From an uncultured Opitutia bacterium (GTDB lineage Bacteria > Verrucomicrobiota > Verrucomicrobiia > Opitutales > Opitutaceae), in the NCBI GenBank assembly GCA_903877135.1, contig CAIRCN010000085.1, positions 1 to 64,000 of the forward strand: a DNA stretch of 64,000 bases, in the 5' to 3' direction. The position numbers were made by a program, and so were the translations under genes. The notes under the pieces were generated by a model. The model saw only the letters and a list, made by a program, of their open reading frames with translations. It was not told the origin of the DNA and made no database searches. Of this stretch, positions 43,154 through 55,622 are shown piece after piece. Each line of letters opens with the position of its first letter. The first letter of the stretch is position 1.

Positions 43154-43390
43154 ATGTCCCAGCCCGAAGCCAAGCTCACTTCCCCCGCCAGTCTGGTCGT
43201 CGACCTCGCGCTCGTCGTCGCCTTTTTCACCTACTTGTTTTCGGTGCTGAAGCCCCATGTGCCGTCGAACGACCCGCATATGATCACCCTCTGGGGCGCG
43301 CTGGGCGCAGCGTGCATGACGGGCGTCTTCTGGCTGGCACTGCAGATGTTCCGCGTGGTGCTGAAGGCGCAGCGCGCCGCCGGGAAATAG
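43154..43390 (+). CDS. Small two-helix membrane protein (hypothetical)
   Basis: A 78-residue protein with two hydrophobic helices (VVDLALVVAFFTYLFSVL and LGAACMTGVFWLALQMF) joined by a short hydrophilic loop, and a basic C-terminus (KAQRAAGK). No family recognised. ATG 43154 is used; an in-frame GTG at 43118 would add a further hydrophobic stretch. It lies 76 bp after pepP, probably co-transcribed. Confidence 0.65.
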   Translation: MSQPEAKLTSPASLVVDLALVVAFFTYLFSVLKPHVPSNDPHMITLWGALGAACMTGVFWLALQMFRVVLKAQRAAGK

Positions 43391-43470
43391 ACCCGGCCGC
43401 GGGTTTGCGCCGGACCTGGCGTTTATGACGGAGTTCACTGCGCCGTTTCCGGGCGGAGTTGTCTGCATCG

Positions 43471-43499
43471 TTGACACCTCGGCGCACTGGGGTTTCTCA
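43471..43499 (+). promoter_or_regulatory. Possible ppdK promoter
   Basis: A perfect TTGACA -35 (43471-43476) lies 17 bp before a poor -10 (TTCTCA). It is in the 167-bp leader of ppdK, about 60 bp from its ATG. Support rests mainly on the -35. Confidence 0.3.
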
Positions 43500-43557
43500 T
43501 CAAACCCTGCGTGTCCGTTCGTTACGTCTGATTCTTAAACAGAAAATCATCACTCAC

Positions 43558-46341
<2,784 letters not shown>

Positions 46342-46343
46342 CC

Positions 46344-46367
46344 TGTGGGAGCGGCTTTACGCCGCGA
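46344..46367. repeat. Short GC hairpin of the GGAGCGGC-GCCGC type
   Basis: TGTGGGAGCGGC, TTTAC, GCCGCGA forms a 5-bp GCGGC/GCCGC stem directly after the ppdK stop. The motif resembles dispersed extragenic hairpins in other bacteria. It is a single copy in this window, so repeat status is not shown. Confidence 0.45.
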
Positions 46368-46376
46368 CCCTTCCCA

Positions 46377-46410
46377 GCCCCGCGCCCACCCCGGCGCGGG
46401 GCTTTTTCTT
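46377..46410 (+). terminator. Intrinsic terminator of ppdK
   Basis: A perfect 10-bp stem, GCCCCGCGCC (46377-46386) with GGCGCGGGGC (46393-46402), 6-base loop, then TTTTTCTTT. Typical Rho-independent terminator. Confidence 0.92.
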
Positions 46411-46451
46411 TCTATCAAACCGAGGCTAACCGCATTATCCATTCATCCGTC

Positions 46452-47729
46452 ATGCACCACTGTCTCGCCGTTCTCGTCGCCGCACTCGCACTCCCCGTCG
46501 CTCTCGTCGCCGCCGACCTCGACGCCGCCTCTGCCACCAACCAACTCGGCCTCGACCTCTACCGCCAGTTCTCGAAGGAAAAATCCGACGCTAACCTCGT
46601 CCTCTCGCCCTACTCGATCACAGCGGCGCTCGCCCTCGCCTACACCGGCTCCGACGGCGCGACGCGCACCGAGATGGCCCGCGTCCTCCATTTCCCCGCC
46701 GACGATCTCGTTCTCCAATCCTCGCTCACCACCCTGCGCGCCGACCTCGATCAAGCCGCTTCCACCTCAATCGCCCGCGCCGACAGGAAAGAGCGCTACG
46801 GCGGCTACTCCGACACGATCGAATGGCACGTCGCCAACCGCCTCTACATCCAGAGCGGCTATGCGTTTCGCGATGCATTCCTCACCTGAATGAAAAACGG
46901 CTACGGCGCTGCACTCGCACCGCTCAATTTTCAGAAAGACGCGCCGGGCGCCCGCCTCACCATCAACCGCTGGGTCGAAGACCAAACCCACAACAAGATT
47001 CGCGACCTCATTCCCGTCGGCAGCGTCAATGCAGACACCCGCCTCGTTTTGGTGAACGCCCTCTACTTCAAGGCACCTTGGGACGTCTCGTTCAAACCAA
47101 GGCTCACGCAACCCGAGCCGTTCTACGTCGGCGGTAACGAAGTTCGGTCAGTGCCCACTATGAGCACAGAACGCTTTCTCGGCTACCGCCACGCCGACGG
47201 CTTTACGACCGTGGCGTTGCCTTATACCGGCTCCGATCTCCAGTTCGTGATATTCCTGCCCTATGCCAGAGTGGGAATCGATGCGGTCGCCGCACGGCTC
47301 ACCTCCGATTACCTGAGGTCCAGCGCGCACCTCACCGAAGACCGCAGCTCTGCCGAAGTCCGGCTCTTTCTCCCAAAATTCCACCTGCGCGGATCAACCA
47401 TCGGACTGGGTGATGCCCTGCAATCGTTGGGCATGAAAACTGCCTTCGACCGACCGACCGGCACCGCCGATTTCAGCCGTATCGCCCCGCGCCGGCCGGA
47501 TGACTATCTCGCCATCTCCGAGGTGTTCCACCAGACCTTTCTTGTCGTCGACAAAAAAGGCACCGAAGCCGCCGCCTCCACCAGCGTAAAATTCGTGGGC
47601 GGGCTCGGGATTATGGCAACTCCGCCCCAGCCCATCGAAGTCCGCGTCGACCATCCCTTCCTCTTCGCGATCCAGCACCGCACCTCCGGCCTCTGCCTCT
47701 TTCTCGGCCGCGTCACCGACCCGCGCTGA
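46452..47729 (+). pseudogene. Serpin (serine protease inhibitor) interrupted by an in-frame TGA
   Basis: Two pieces in one frame make a complete serpin. 46452-46889 encodes a signal-like N-terminus (MHHCLAVLVAALALPVALVA) and the first serpin part (ANLVLSPYSITAALALAYTG), ending at TGA 46887-46889. The next codon is ATG (46890), and 279 more residues follow (NRWVEDQTHNKIRDLI, LVLVNALYFKAPWDVSF, reactive-loop hinge KKGTEAAASTSV, C-terminal VDHPFLFAIQHRTSGLCLFLG). The hinge is of inhibitory type. The break falls before helix F. Options: recent nonsense mutation, sequencing error, or TGA-ATG stop-restart giving two chains. Frame and motifs are otherwise intact. Confidence 0.8.
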
Positions 47730-47806
47730 ACCGGGGGCGGTCGGCACCCAGCCCGGGCCGAAAACCCTCAAGCCGCCAACACCCCGCGCCGATATCAATT
47801 AACACT

Positions 47807-48319
47807 TTGCCCACAGCCGAACCACCTTCAGTCGTCACCGCCCACATCGAAAGCTCAATTGTGCGCGCTATGACCAATGTTTTTGCGATCATGCTGCATC
47901 GCAAAGTTCAGCTCGTGAACCAATCCTCGCAGCCAGTCTCTACTGAAGCCGACGCGGGGCACATGGTGATCGGCAACGTGTGCTTTGTGGGGAAGATCAA
48001 CGGCGCAGTCTTTCTGGTCTTTTCCGGAGCGTTCAGCAAATACGCCGCCACCCACATCCTCGGCATGAGCGAGGCTGAGGTCGAGATGGAGGGTCATTCC
48101 GTGATCAAGGATGTCATCGGCGAACTTACCAACATGACCGCCGGCGGCTTCAAGAACACGCTCTCCGATCTTGGCTACCCCTGCAAGCTCACCCTGCCCG
48201 TCATCATGAGCGGGAATCGCCTCACCGTGTCCGCCAGCAAGTCGGCGCAGCGACAGATTTTCCATTTCGAGAGCGAGGGCCACCGCATCGCAGCCGACAT
48301 CCAGATGCTGCCCGATTGA
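47807..48319 (+). CDS. CheX/CheC-type chemotaxis phosphatase-like protein
   Basis: A 170-residue CheX-fold protein. The catalytic E-x2-N motif lies in IKDVIGELTNMTAGGFKN, and AAHILGMSE-like and LPVIMSGNRLTV segments match the family's beta strands. CheX proteins dephosphorylate CheY-type receivers. No chemotaxis genes are nearby; a stand-alone receiver lies at 30.4 kb. The start is uncertain: TTG 47807 keeps the first helix (VVTAHIESSIVRAMTNVF), whereas the first ATG (47870) would cut it. Confidence 0.8.
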   Translation: MPTAEPPSVVTAHIESSIVRAMTNVFAIMLHRKVQLVNQSSQPVSTEADAGHMVIGNVCFVGKINGAVFLVFSGAFSKYAATHILGMSEAEVEMEGHSVIKDVIGELTNMTAGGFKNTLSDLGYPCKLTLPVIMSGNRLTVSASKSAQRQIFHFESEGHRIAADIQMLPD

Positions 48320-48357
48320 GCCACGGCACTGCGTTTTTGCGCGAAGCGCGGGCGGCG

Positions 48358-48669
48358 CTATTTCATCCCGCCGTGTGGCGGAGGTTTCCGGGGCCGGGGT
48401 GCCGCCCAGAGACGAATCAGGTGTTCCGCGAGGTTTTTCATGCTGATACGCTGCAAGCCTTCCTGGCCCACGGTCTCGCGAAATGGCGCCGCCACGGCAC
48501 TACGTTCCCGATAGTAACGCCACAGCTCGCCTTCCAACTGCGCCGCCGCAGCATGCTCATCCAATGTCGCCGCCAAGGTTTTTTGAACTTTTTGCACCCA
48601 ATGGTGTCGTTCCTCGGCATGCGCTTGGAAATAATCAAACACCAGTTGTTCGCTCCGGTTGAGGCTCAC
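48358..48669 (-). CDS. Small hypothetical protein
   Basis: A 103-residue soluble protein starting at GTG 48669 (MSLNRSEQLVFDYFQAHAEE). It is rich in helix-forming and charged residues (RHHWVQKVQKTLAAT, WRYYRERSAVAAPFRE) with a Pro/Arg-rich C-terminus. No family recognised. The amino-acid pattern, lack of stops and head-to-tail fit with neighbouring genes support real coding. Confidence 0.62.
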   Translation of the reverse strand: MSLNRSEQLVFDYFQAHAEERHHWVQKVQKTLAATLDEHAAAAQLEGELWRYYRERSAVAAPFRETVGQEGLQRISMKNLAEHLIRLWAAPRPRKPPPHGGMK

Positions 48670-48779
48670 GCCGCCAACCTGTGTCGCCGTGGTTGAAAAA
48701 CAACTGCAAAACTCATCCCCACAGCGTCATTGCATTTTCCCTCCACCCTGTTAACACCGTCAGCAAAACCTCCTCAACT

Positions 48780-49592
48780 ATGTGGCAAAAACTCACAGAC
48801 CAACTCCCCGCCGTCATCCTGACCGCCATTCTGATCACGGGTGCCGCCTTCTGGCTCCATCATAAAACCGTTGCCGACATGACTCTTCGCCAGCAGGCCG
48901 AACTGGCTCCGTTGCGCGAGCAAAACGACGCTCTGCGCACTGCCTCCGAGGAAAATCGCCGGCAGATCGAAGTGACCAACAAACTGCTCAAGGACGCCAT
49001 TTCAAAGCGCGAAGCCGACATGTTCCGCACCGACGAGGAAATTCAAAAGCTCAACACCGAGCGCATGAACGCCCTAGCCGAAGCCATCGCAAAAAAGGTC
49101 CAACCCTACAACCCGTTGCCGAAGTCGCCCGAGGAAGCCGAAAAAATGCAGAACGAGCAGGTCGACAAAGTTTCCTCCCGTATGGCGGAGAAAATCCAAC
49201 CCATCCTCACCGAGATGGCCAGCGACCAGCACCTCACCCGCGACTCCATCAACGCCTACAGCGTGAAAATCTCCGACCAGATCGGCAATGTGCTGACCGC
49301 CGAACTAGCGAAAAACCAGAAGCTGAACACCAACCTGCAGGCCACCCAGGCCGCAGCGCAGGATTCACTGGCGTTGTCGCACGAGATGACCGCGCTCTAC
49401 ATCAGCTCGCTGAAAGACCAAGGACTCGTGACCCGCCTGCTGGCCCTGCCGGTCAATGTCGTCAAAGACGTGGCGAACTTCAATATCATCGAAAAGCGCG
49501 ACAAGGACAAGATTGCCCAAGATCTCATGGCCAAGATGACCGAGGTTGAAAAACACCTCAACGATCTTCAGGCGCAGGCGCCCAAGAAGTAA
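48780..49592 (+). CDS. Membrane-anchored coiled-coil protein (hypothetical)
   Basis: A 270-residue protein with one N-terminal transmembrane helix (LPAVILTAILITGAAFWLH, residues 8-26) and a long helical domain, coiled coil at about 35-110 (LREQNDALRTASEENRRQIE) and again 225-265 (EKRDKDKIAQDLMAKMTEVE). It is probably anchored in the inner membrane with the rest in one compartment. No family recognised. The ATG at 48780 is preceded by CCTCCTCAACT rather than a Shine-Dalgarno. A strong terminator follows, so it ends its transcript. Confidence 0.72.
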   Translation: MWQKLTDQLPAVILTAILITGAAFWLHHKTVADMTLRQQAELAPLREQNDALRTASEENRRQIEVTNKLLKDAISKREADMFRTDEEIQKLNTERMNALAEAIAKKVQPYNPLPKSPEEAEKMQNEQVDKVSSRMAEKIQPILTEMASDQHLTRDSINAYSVKISDQIGNVLTAELAKNQKLNTNLQATQAAAQDSLALSHEMTALYISSLKDQGLVTRLLALPVNVVKDVANFNIIEKRDKDKIAQDLMAKMTEVEKHLNDLQAQAPKK

Positions 49593-49616
49593 CGGCCCGC
49601 CGCCGCCTCCCCCTCA

Positions 49617-49643
49617 AGCCACGCCGAAACGCGTGGCTTTTTT
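49617..49643 (+). terminator. Intrinsic terminator after the coiled-coil gene
   Basis: AGCCACGC (49617-49624) pairs perfectly with GCGTGGCT (49631-49638) around a CGAAAC loop and is followed by TTTTT. Typical Rho-independent terminator. Confidence 0.92.
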
Positions 49644-49715
49644 GTCGCCCTGAATGCTCGCTGCGGCGAATGTCGCCGCCGCACTCGTCTTGCGCGTGTG
49701 CCAACCGCTCTCCCC

Positions 49716-51737
49716 ATGCCGAAAACCCGCCGAGTGTTCCTCCAGTCCACCTTCAGCCTCGCCGCCTTGTTCGCCCTGCGGCGCCTTTTGGCCCACGAAC
49801 CGCTGGCAGAGATGGGCCTGATCCAACCGGGTCTGCTCTTTTCCAAGGCTGACCTGCCGCGCATCCGCGCCACCCTCCAGCGCCCCGAGTTCGCTGATTT
49901 CTGGCAGTGGGCCAACACTGTGGACCTCGATGCCGAACGACGTTTCCTCAATGATGAGCTAAATCCGCACAATCTGATCGCCGATCTGCAACGCGCCCAG
50001 TCGATCTTGCTCCGCTGCGCCTTCATGCACGCCGTCGCCCCCGATCCGCGCCAACTCGCCCTCGCACGGCTCGCACTCCGGCGGGTGCTCGACTACCCGC
50101 GGTGGGACTGGTTTCTTGAGGGCGGTCGCCACACGGTCAGCCTCATCCGCGGCGCAGTTTCGTGCATAGCTCTCGCCTTGGCCGCCGACTGGCTGGCCGG
50201 GGATCTCAGTGCTGACGAACAAGCAGAAATCACGCGGCGCATGGGCGACGAGGGCGGTCCGTCCTGTTACCGCGCTGTGTTCGGCATGACGCATCACGAC
50301 AAGGTCGCGGGCTGGACGATGGACCACACCAACGAGGGAGTTACCTTTGTCGATGTCAGCCATTGGCCGGCTATTCTCGACCAAACGAATATCCGCATCA
50401 CCGCCACCTCCGGACTCGCGGCCGCCGCGGTCCATCTTCGCGACCGCCACCCTGACGCCGCCGCTTGGCTTGCTCTGGCGCAGGACAGCCTCAAGCGCTA
50501 CGCCTCGCGCCTGCCTGCCGACGGTTCGTTTGAGGAGGGCGTCGGCTATTGGGATTTTTCGTTCACCCACTATGTGTTTTCCGTTGAGATCATGCAGCGG
50601 GCGCTCGGCATCGACGGACGCCACCTCGTCAACTACCCCGCCATGGCCCGCTATGCGCTCGCCATGGCCATGCCCACGGCGGGCAATCCGACCGATTGCA
50701 TCAACATCGGCGACGCATATTCCGCTTCCGACGGCATTCCGCTCGCCTGGATCGCACGCGAGTTTCGCGATCCCACCGCCCAATCTCTCGCGACCAGTCC
50801 CGGCGCCATCCGCTCGCAGTGGAACAGTGCTTGGGCCGCCATCTGGTTCGATCCCACCGTGCCCGCCGCCCTGTCCGCCGACGTCCCGCTTGACCGGCTC
50901 TGCGCGCCCGGGATCGTCGTGTCGCGATCCGGCTGGCAATTACCGGATGGCGTGGTCGCGTTCCGCAGCGGTGGCCCCAACAATCACGAGCACGCCGACC
51001 GCAACAGCGTCATTTTCAAAGCCCACGGCGAACGCCTCCTCCACGACCCGTTCCACGCCGACTATTCTCCCTATAAACCCAAGTGGCTGCTGCGCCAGAC
51101 CGAAGCGCACACCGCGGTCCTTATCGCCGGCCGCGGGCACATCTACCACCACGGCGAGGAAGGCACCAACGCCTCCACCGCGACCGCCACTCTCCAAGCG
51201 CACCGTTTCACCGCCGGCTGGATGCTCGCCACGAGCGACGCCACCGACGCCTACCGTCGCGCCGGCCTGCCGGTGCTCCTCGTGCAACGCACGCTCCTCT
51301 ACCTCAAGCCCGACACCCTGATCATCGCCGACCGCGTGCGCCTAACCGAGCCACAGCCCGTGCAGGCGCGCTTCCAGGTTTTCAACGACGACAAGTGCGG
51401 CCGCGTGAAAGCTGACGGTCACGGTTTCGTGATCACCAGGCCTGCCGCGACCATGCAGGCCCGGGTCCATGCCGCGGCCCAGCAGCAAGTCTCCACCGGC
51501 CAGCTAGAGCTTCCGCCCGCCGAAGGCATTTATCCCTACGCCGAAATCGTGTCGCCGGCCGCGCGCGAACACACGCTCCTCACCATCTGCACCGCCGCGC
51601 CTGCGGGTGCTGTGCACGGCACTATCGCTGTCGCTCACGAGGGTGACCGCTGGACGCTTTCTGGCAATCACCTCAAGGCGAAAATCGCCGTCACTCTCGT
51701 CTTCACCGGCCACGACGAGCCTTATGTCACACTGTGA
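49716..51737 (+). CDS. Heparinase II/III-family polysaccharide lyase, Tat-exported
   Basis: A 673-residue predicted periplasmic or secreted lyase of acidic polysaccharides. The N-terminus KTRRVFLQSTFSLAALFA is a twin-arginine signal. The alpha/alpha-toroid occupies about residues 60-370 (EEGVGYWDFSFTHYVFSVEI). The heparinase II/III beta domain has the characteristic NNHEHADRNSVIFKAHGERL and LHDPFHADYS. The substrate (heparin-like, alginate or other uronate polymer) cannot be told. The ATG at 49716 matches the Tat start. It stands alone, downstream of a terminator. Confidence 0.88.
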   Translation: MPKTRRVFLQSTFSLAALFALRRLLAHEPLAEMGLIQPGLLFSKADLPRIRATLQRPEFADFWQWANTVDLDAERRFLNDELNPHNLIADLQRAQSILLRCAFMHAVAPDPRQLALARLALRRVLDYPRWDWFLEGGRHTVSLIRGAVSCIALALAADWLAGDLSADEQAEITRRMGDEGGPSCYRAVFGMTHHDKVAGWTMDHTNEGVTFVDVSHWPAILDQTNIRITATSGLAAAAVHLRDRHPDAAAWLALAQDSLKRYASRLPADGSFEEGVGYWDFSFTHYVFSVEIMQRALGIDGRHLVNYPAMARYALAMAMPTAGNPTDCINIGDAYSASDGIPLAWIAREFRDPTAQSLATSPGAIRSQWNSAWAAIWFDPTVPAALSADVPLDRLCAPGIVVSRSGWQLPDGVVAFRSGGPNNHEHADRNSVIFKAHGERLLHDPFHADYSPYKPKWLLRQTEAHTAVLIAGRGHIYHHGEEGTNASTATATLQAHRFTAGWMLATSDATDAYRRAGLPVLLVQRTLLYLKPDTLIIADRVRLTEPQPVQARFQVFNDDKCGRVKADGHGFVITRPAATMQARVHAAAQQQVSTGQLELPPAEGIYPYAEIVSPAAREHTLLTICTAAPAGAVHGTIAVAHEGDRWTLSGNHLKAKIAVTLVFTGHDEPYVTL

Positions 51738-52098
51738 CGCCAAGCCCAAGATCGCAGGGCGTGTTGTCCCTGGCGAGTCGCAGTTATCGAGTCTCTTGGG
51801 TGCTTTGACTTCAGAGTCGGTGTCCGGTGTCACGCAGTGCTTCAGCCCAGGCATTGCCTTGTGTATTGAAACGCAGGCGGAGCACCGCACTAAGCCCATT
51901 GAGCGCGTTGGAGTCACTCCAACCAAGATAAAACGAAGCCTGAGGTAGCACATGTCCAACTTCAACGGTAGCCCCTCGCCAAGGGAAAGTAGCTTGCCCA
52001 AGCTGCAGACAGGCATGAAACGCCATCACACAGCCGCCATCCCGCCCGCCACCTCGTGATTTTCCACAGCGCGTTCCTCCTTCCGGCGCGCCTTGTTC
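51738..52098. other. 361-bp gap with no convincing gene
   Basis: Between the lyase gene and ruvX. Base composition is visibly less GC-rich than the neighbours. The only protein-like stretch is a minus-strand open frame (52029-51811, 72 residues) containing VGHVLPQASFYLGWSD and LRLRFNTQGNAWAEALRDTG; it lacks a recognisable family and flanking gene signals, and may be a remnant. No RNA gene, clear hairpin or repeat was seen. Confidence 0.5.
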
Positions 52099-52530
52099 TC
52101 AAGGCAGCTCCGCCTCAGGCTGCGGGAACGCCTGATTCAGGTAATCCTGCAAGATCAGCGTCGCCGCCCGCGAGTCGATGATGCCGCTGGCGCGCACCGC
52201 ACGGCGCTTTTCTTTCGCGATGCCCGACTCCGCCTCGTAACTCGTCAGCCGCTCATCCACGAGGTGCACCGGCAGCCCAAGCGCGCCGCGCAGCCTCTCC
52301 GCAAACGCCTCGGCTTCCAGCGCCTTCGGCCCGGCGGAGTCGTCCATGTTGAGCGGATGCCCCAGCACGATCTCGTCTGCGCGACGGTCGCGGATGGCGG
52401 ACACAAGCGCCGCCCAGCGCGGCCCCGGCTCCGCCTGCGTGAGCGCCGGCAACGGCGTGGCGACGCCCAGCTCGTCGCCAAACGCGAGCCCGATGCGGCG
52501 CGTGCCAAGGTCGATGCCGATGTAACGCAT
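52099..52530 (-). CDS. ruvX: Putative pre-16S rRNA nuclease / Holliday junction resolvase-like RuvX (YqgF)
   Basis: A 143-residue RNase H-fold protein of the YqgF family, which processes pre-16S rRNA. Motifs: MRYIGIDLGTRRIGLAFGD (first catalytic Asp), EIVLGHPLNMDDSAG and HLVDERLTSYEAE, then GIIDSRAATLILQDYL with the late acidic residues. ATG 52530 begins exactly at the family N-terminus; an in-frame ATG 14 codons upstream is less likely. It is divergent from moxR. Confidence 0.93.
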   Translation of the reverse strand: MRYIGIDLGTRRIGLAFGDELGVATPLPALTQAEPGPRWAALVSAIRDRRADEIVLGHPLNMDDSAGPKALEAEAFAERLRGALGLPVHLVDERLTSYEAESGIAKEKRRAVRASGIIDSRAATLILQDYLNQAFPQPEAELP

Positions 52531-52737
52531 GCCGGCGATTCCCGCCGCGCGACGGCGCGGGCGCAATTTCATTTGCAACGCGCATTCTCCTGGATCGCGC
52601 CCATCACCCCCGCTGGCCGCCAGCATGCGGTCGTTTGGGGTGGCAATGGCATCGTGGCGGCTTCTTTCTGGTGGAAACTTATCCTTCACCTGCGAGTCAA
52701 ACCCCGCACGCTGCAATCTACCTCCACTTCTTTCCCT

Positions 52738-53696
<959 letters not shown>

Positions 53697-53700
<4 letters not shown>

Positions 53701-54599
53701 CCGTGCCGGTCGAGTCCACAGTTTCGCAGAGCCCGCTGGCGATGTTGCGCCAGCTCGAATGGCGTGTGCGCCACGCCGTCGAGAACATGCTCAGCGGCGA
53801 ATACCGCTCCACCTTCCGCGGCCGCGGCATGGAGTTCGACCAGGTCGTTCGCTATGAATTCGGCGACGACGTGCGCGACATCGACTGGAACGTCACCGCG
53901 CGCCTCGGCGAGCCCTACCGCAAGAAGTTTGTCGAAGAGCGCGAGGTCACGCTCCTCGTCGTGTTCGAGGACTCACCCTCGCTGCACTTCGGTTCCGGTG
54001 CGGAGTCCAAGCGCGAGGCGTTGATGGAGCTGGCGGGCCTCGTAATGTTGCTCGGCGCCGTCAACCGCGACCGCGTGGGCTTTGTGCACGCCGCGCCCGG
54101 CGGAAATCTCTTTCGCGAACCGATCCGCGGCCGGGGCGCCATCCTGCACCTCGCCGCCACCCTGCTCGCCCGGCCCGCCCCCGCGGCGACCGACCGCGCG
54201 CCCGAACTGCCCTGGCGCTTTCTCGCCCGCGCCGCGCCGAAGCACAGCGTGCTGCTCTGGCTCGGCGATTTCCCGCCGCGCACCGAGCCCGAAGGCTGGG
54301 CCGTGATGCAGCGCCGCTACCAGACGATGGGCTTCCGGGTCGACGACCCGTGGGAGCGCGCGCTGCCGACGCAGGAAAGTTTCGCCGCTTATGATCCAGC
54401 CGCCGGCCGGCTCGTCACTCTTGAGGGGAGTGCCGCGGAGCGCGCCGCCCATGCCACTTGGCGCGCCCAGCGCGAGGCCGCCTGGCGTGCCCTCTTCCCC
54501 GACGCGCTGAGCCGGCTCGTCGTCGGCACCGGCGAAAACCGCCTCGATGCCCTGGTGAAGTTCTTCCACGCCCGCATGCGCTCGGGCAGCCGCCGCTGA
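53697..54599 (+). CDS. DUF58 domain protein of the Bat operon
   Basis: A 300-residue DUF58 protein, a regular MoxR partner. The signature RGRGMEFDQVVRYEFGDDVRDIDWNVTAR is at about residues 40-70, followed by the degenerate VWA-like part LLVVFEDSPSLHFGSGAESK. It lacks the N-terminal membrane helices that some DUF58 proteins carry, so it is probably cytosolic. It starts at GTG 53697, overlapping the moxR stop by 4 bp (GTGA). Confidence 0.92.
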
Positions 54600-54602
54600 A
54601 CG

Positions 54603-55622
54603 ATGAACGGCTACGTGCTCAAAGACCCTCTCTGGCTTCTCGCCCTGCTCGTGCTGCCGCTGCTCATCTGGCTGCGTCAACGGCGGCCCGTGCCTGTCTT
54701 GCTCGTGCCCTTCGCCGCCGCGTGGCATCGCCCGTCGCTGGTTTCGTTTTCCCGCTGGCCCGCTGGCCTCGCCCTGGCCGGCCTCGCGCTGCTCGTGTTC
54801 GCGCTCGCGCGGCCACAGCGCGTCGAGGACAAGCGCGAGGTTCACTCGCAGGGCTATGACATCGTGCTCTGCATCGACCTCTCCGGCTCAATGCTGTCGG
54901 AAGACTACGAGCGCGGGGGCGACCGCATCAACCGTCTGCAGGCCATCAAGCCCGTCATCCAGGCCTTCATTGAGCAGCGGCCTGCGGATCGCATCGGTGT
55001 GGTGCTGTTTTCCGGTCGCGCCTACACGATGGCACCGCTGACCTTTGACCACGAGTGGCTCTCGCGCCAGCTCGAGCGCATCAAGATCGGCCTGATCGAG
55101 GACGGCACGGCCATCGGCGATGCGATGGGCGTTGCGCTCACGCGGCTCGAGCAGGCAAAACGCGAGAGCGCCGGCCGGCGCCAGGGCGCCTTCGTCGTGC
55201 TGCTCACTGACGGCGCCAACAACCGCGGCTCGCTCACACCGCCGCAGGCCGCCGAGCTCGCGAAAGCCCGCGGCATCCCCGTTTACACCATCGGCGCCGG
55301 CAAGGACGGCATCGTGCCGTTCCCAGTCTTTGACGACAAGGGTCGCAAGCTCGGCTACCGGCGCATCGTCGCCGACCTCGACGAGGACGCGCTGCATAAC
55401 ATCGCCGAGACGACCGGCGGGAAATTCTTCCGCGCCGCGGAAACCAGCACCATCGAGTCGGCGTTCAAGGCGATCGACAAGGCGCAGAAAATCGAGTTTC
55501 AGGCCAAGAGCTACCTCGTGACAACGGAGCTGTTCTTCTGGTCCGCCGTCCCCGGACTTGCCGCCCTCGCGCTCGGTGCGCTCTTCGCCCGGCCATTCTG
55601 GCAAAAGGAGGCCGCCGTATGA
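54603..55622 (+). CDS. batA: VWA-domain membrane protein BatA
   Basis: A 339-residue protein. Two N-terminal membrane helices (about 8-25 and 50-68) precede a VWA domain with MIDAS motif CIDLSGSM and later GTAIGDAMGVALTRLEQ and VVLLTDGANNRGS; a C-terminal helix (about 305-330) re-enters the membrane. This is the BatA layout of aerotolerance operons. It is three bases after the DUF58 gene and overlaps batB by 4 bp. Confidence 0.93.
   Translation: MNGYVLKDPLWLLALLVLPLLIWLRQRRPVPVLLVPFAAAWHRPSLVSFSRWPAGLALAGLALLVFALARPQRVEDKREVHSQGYDIVLCIDLSGSMLSEDYERGGDRINRLQAIKPVIQAFIEQRPADRIGVVLFSGRAYTMAPLTFDHEWLSRQLERIKIGLIEDGTAIGDAMGVALTRLEQAKRESAGRRQGAFVVLLTDGANNRGSLTPPQAAELAKARGIPVYTIGAGKDGIVPFPVFDDKGRKLGYRRIVADLDEDALHNIAETTGGKFFRAAETSTIESAFKAIDKAQKIEFQAKSYLVTTELFFWSAVPGLAALALGALFARPFWQKEAAV

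Noticed and set aside
46344-46367. Calling the short GC hairpin a confirmed REP element
   Set aside because: Only one copy is visible in 64 kb, so repetition cannot be shown here.
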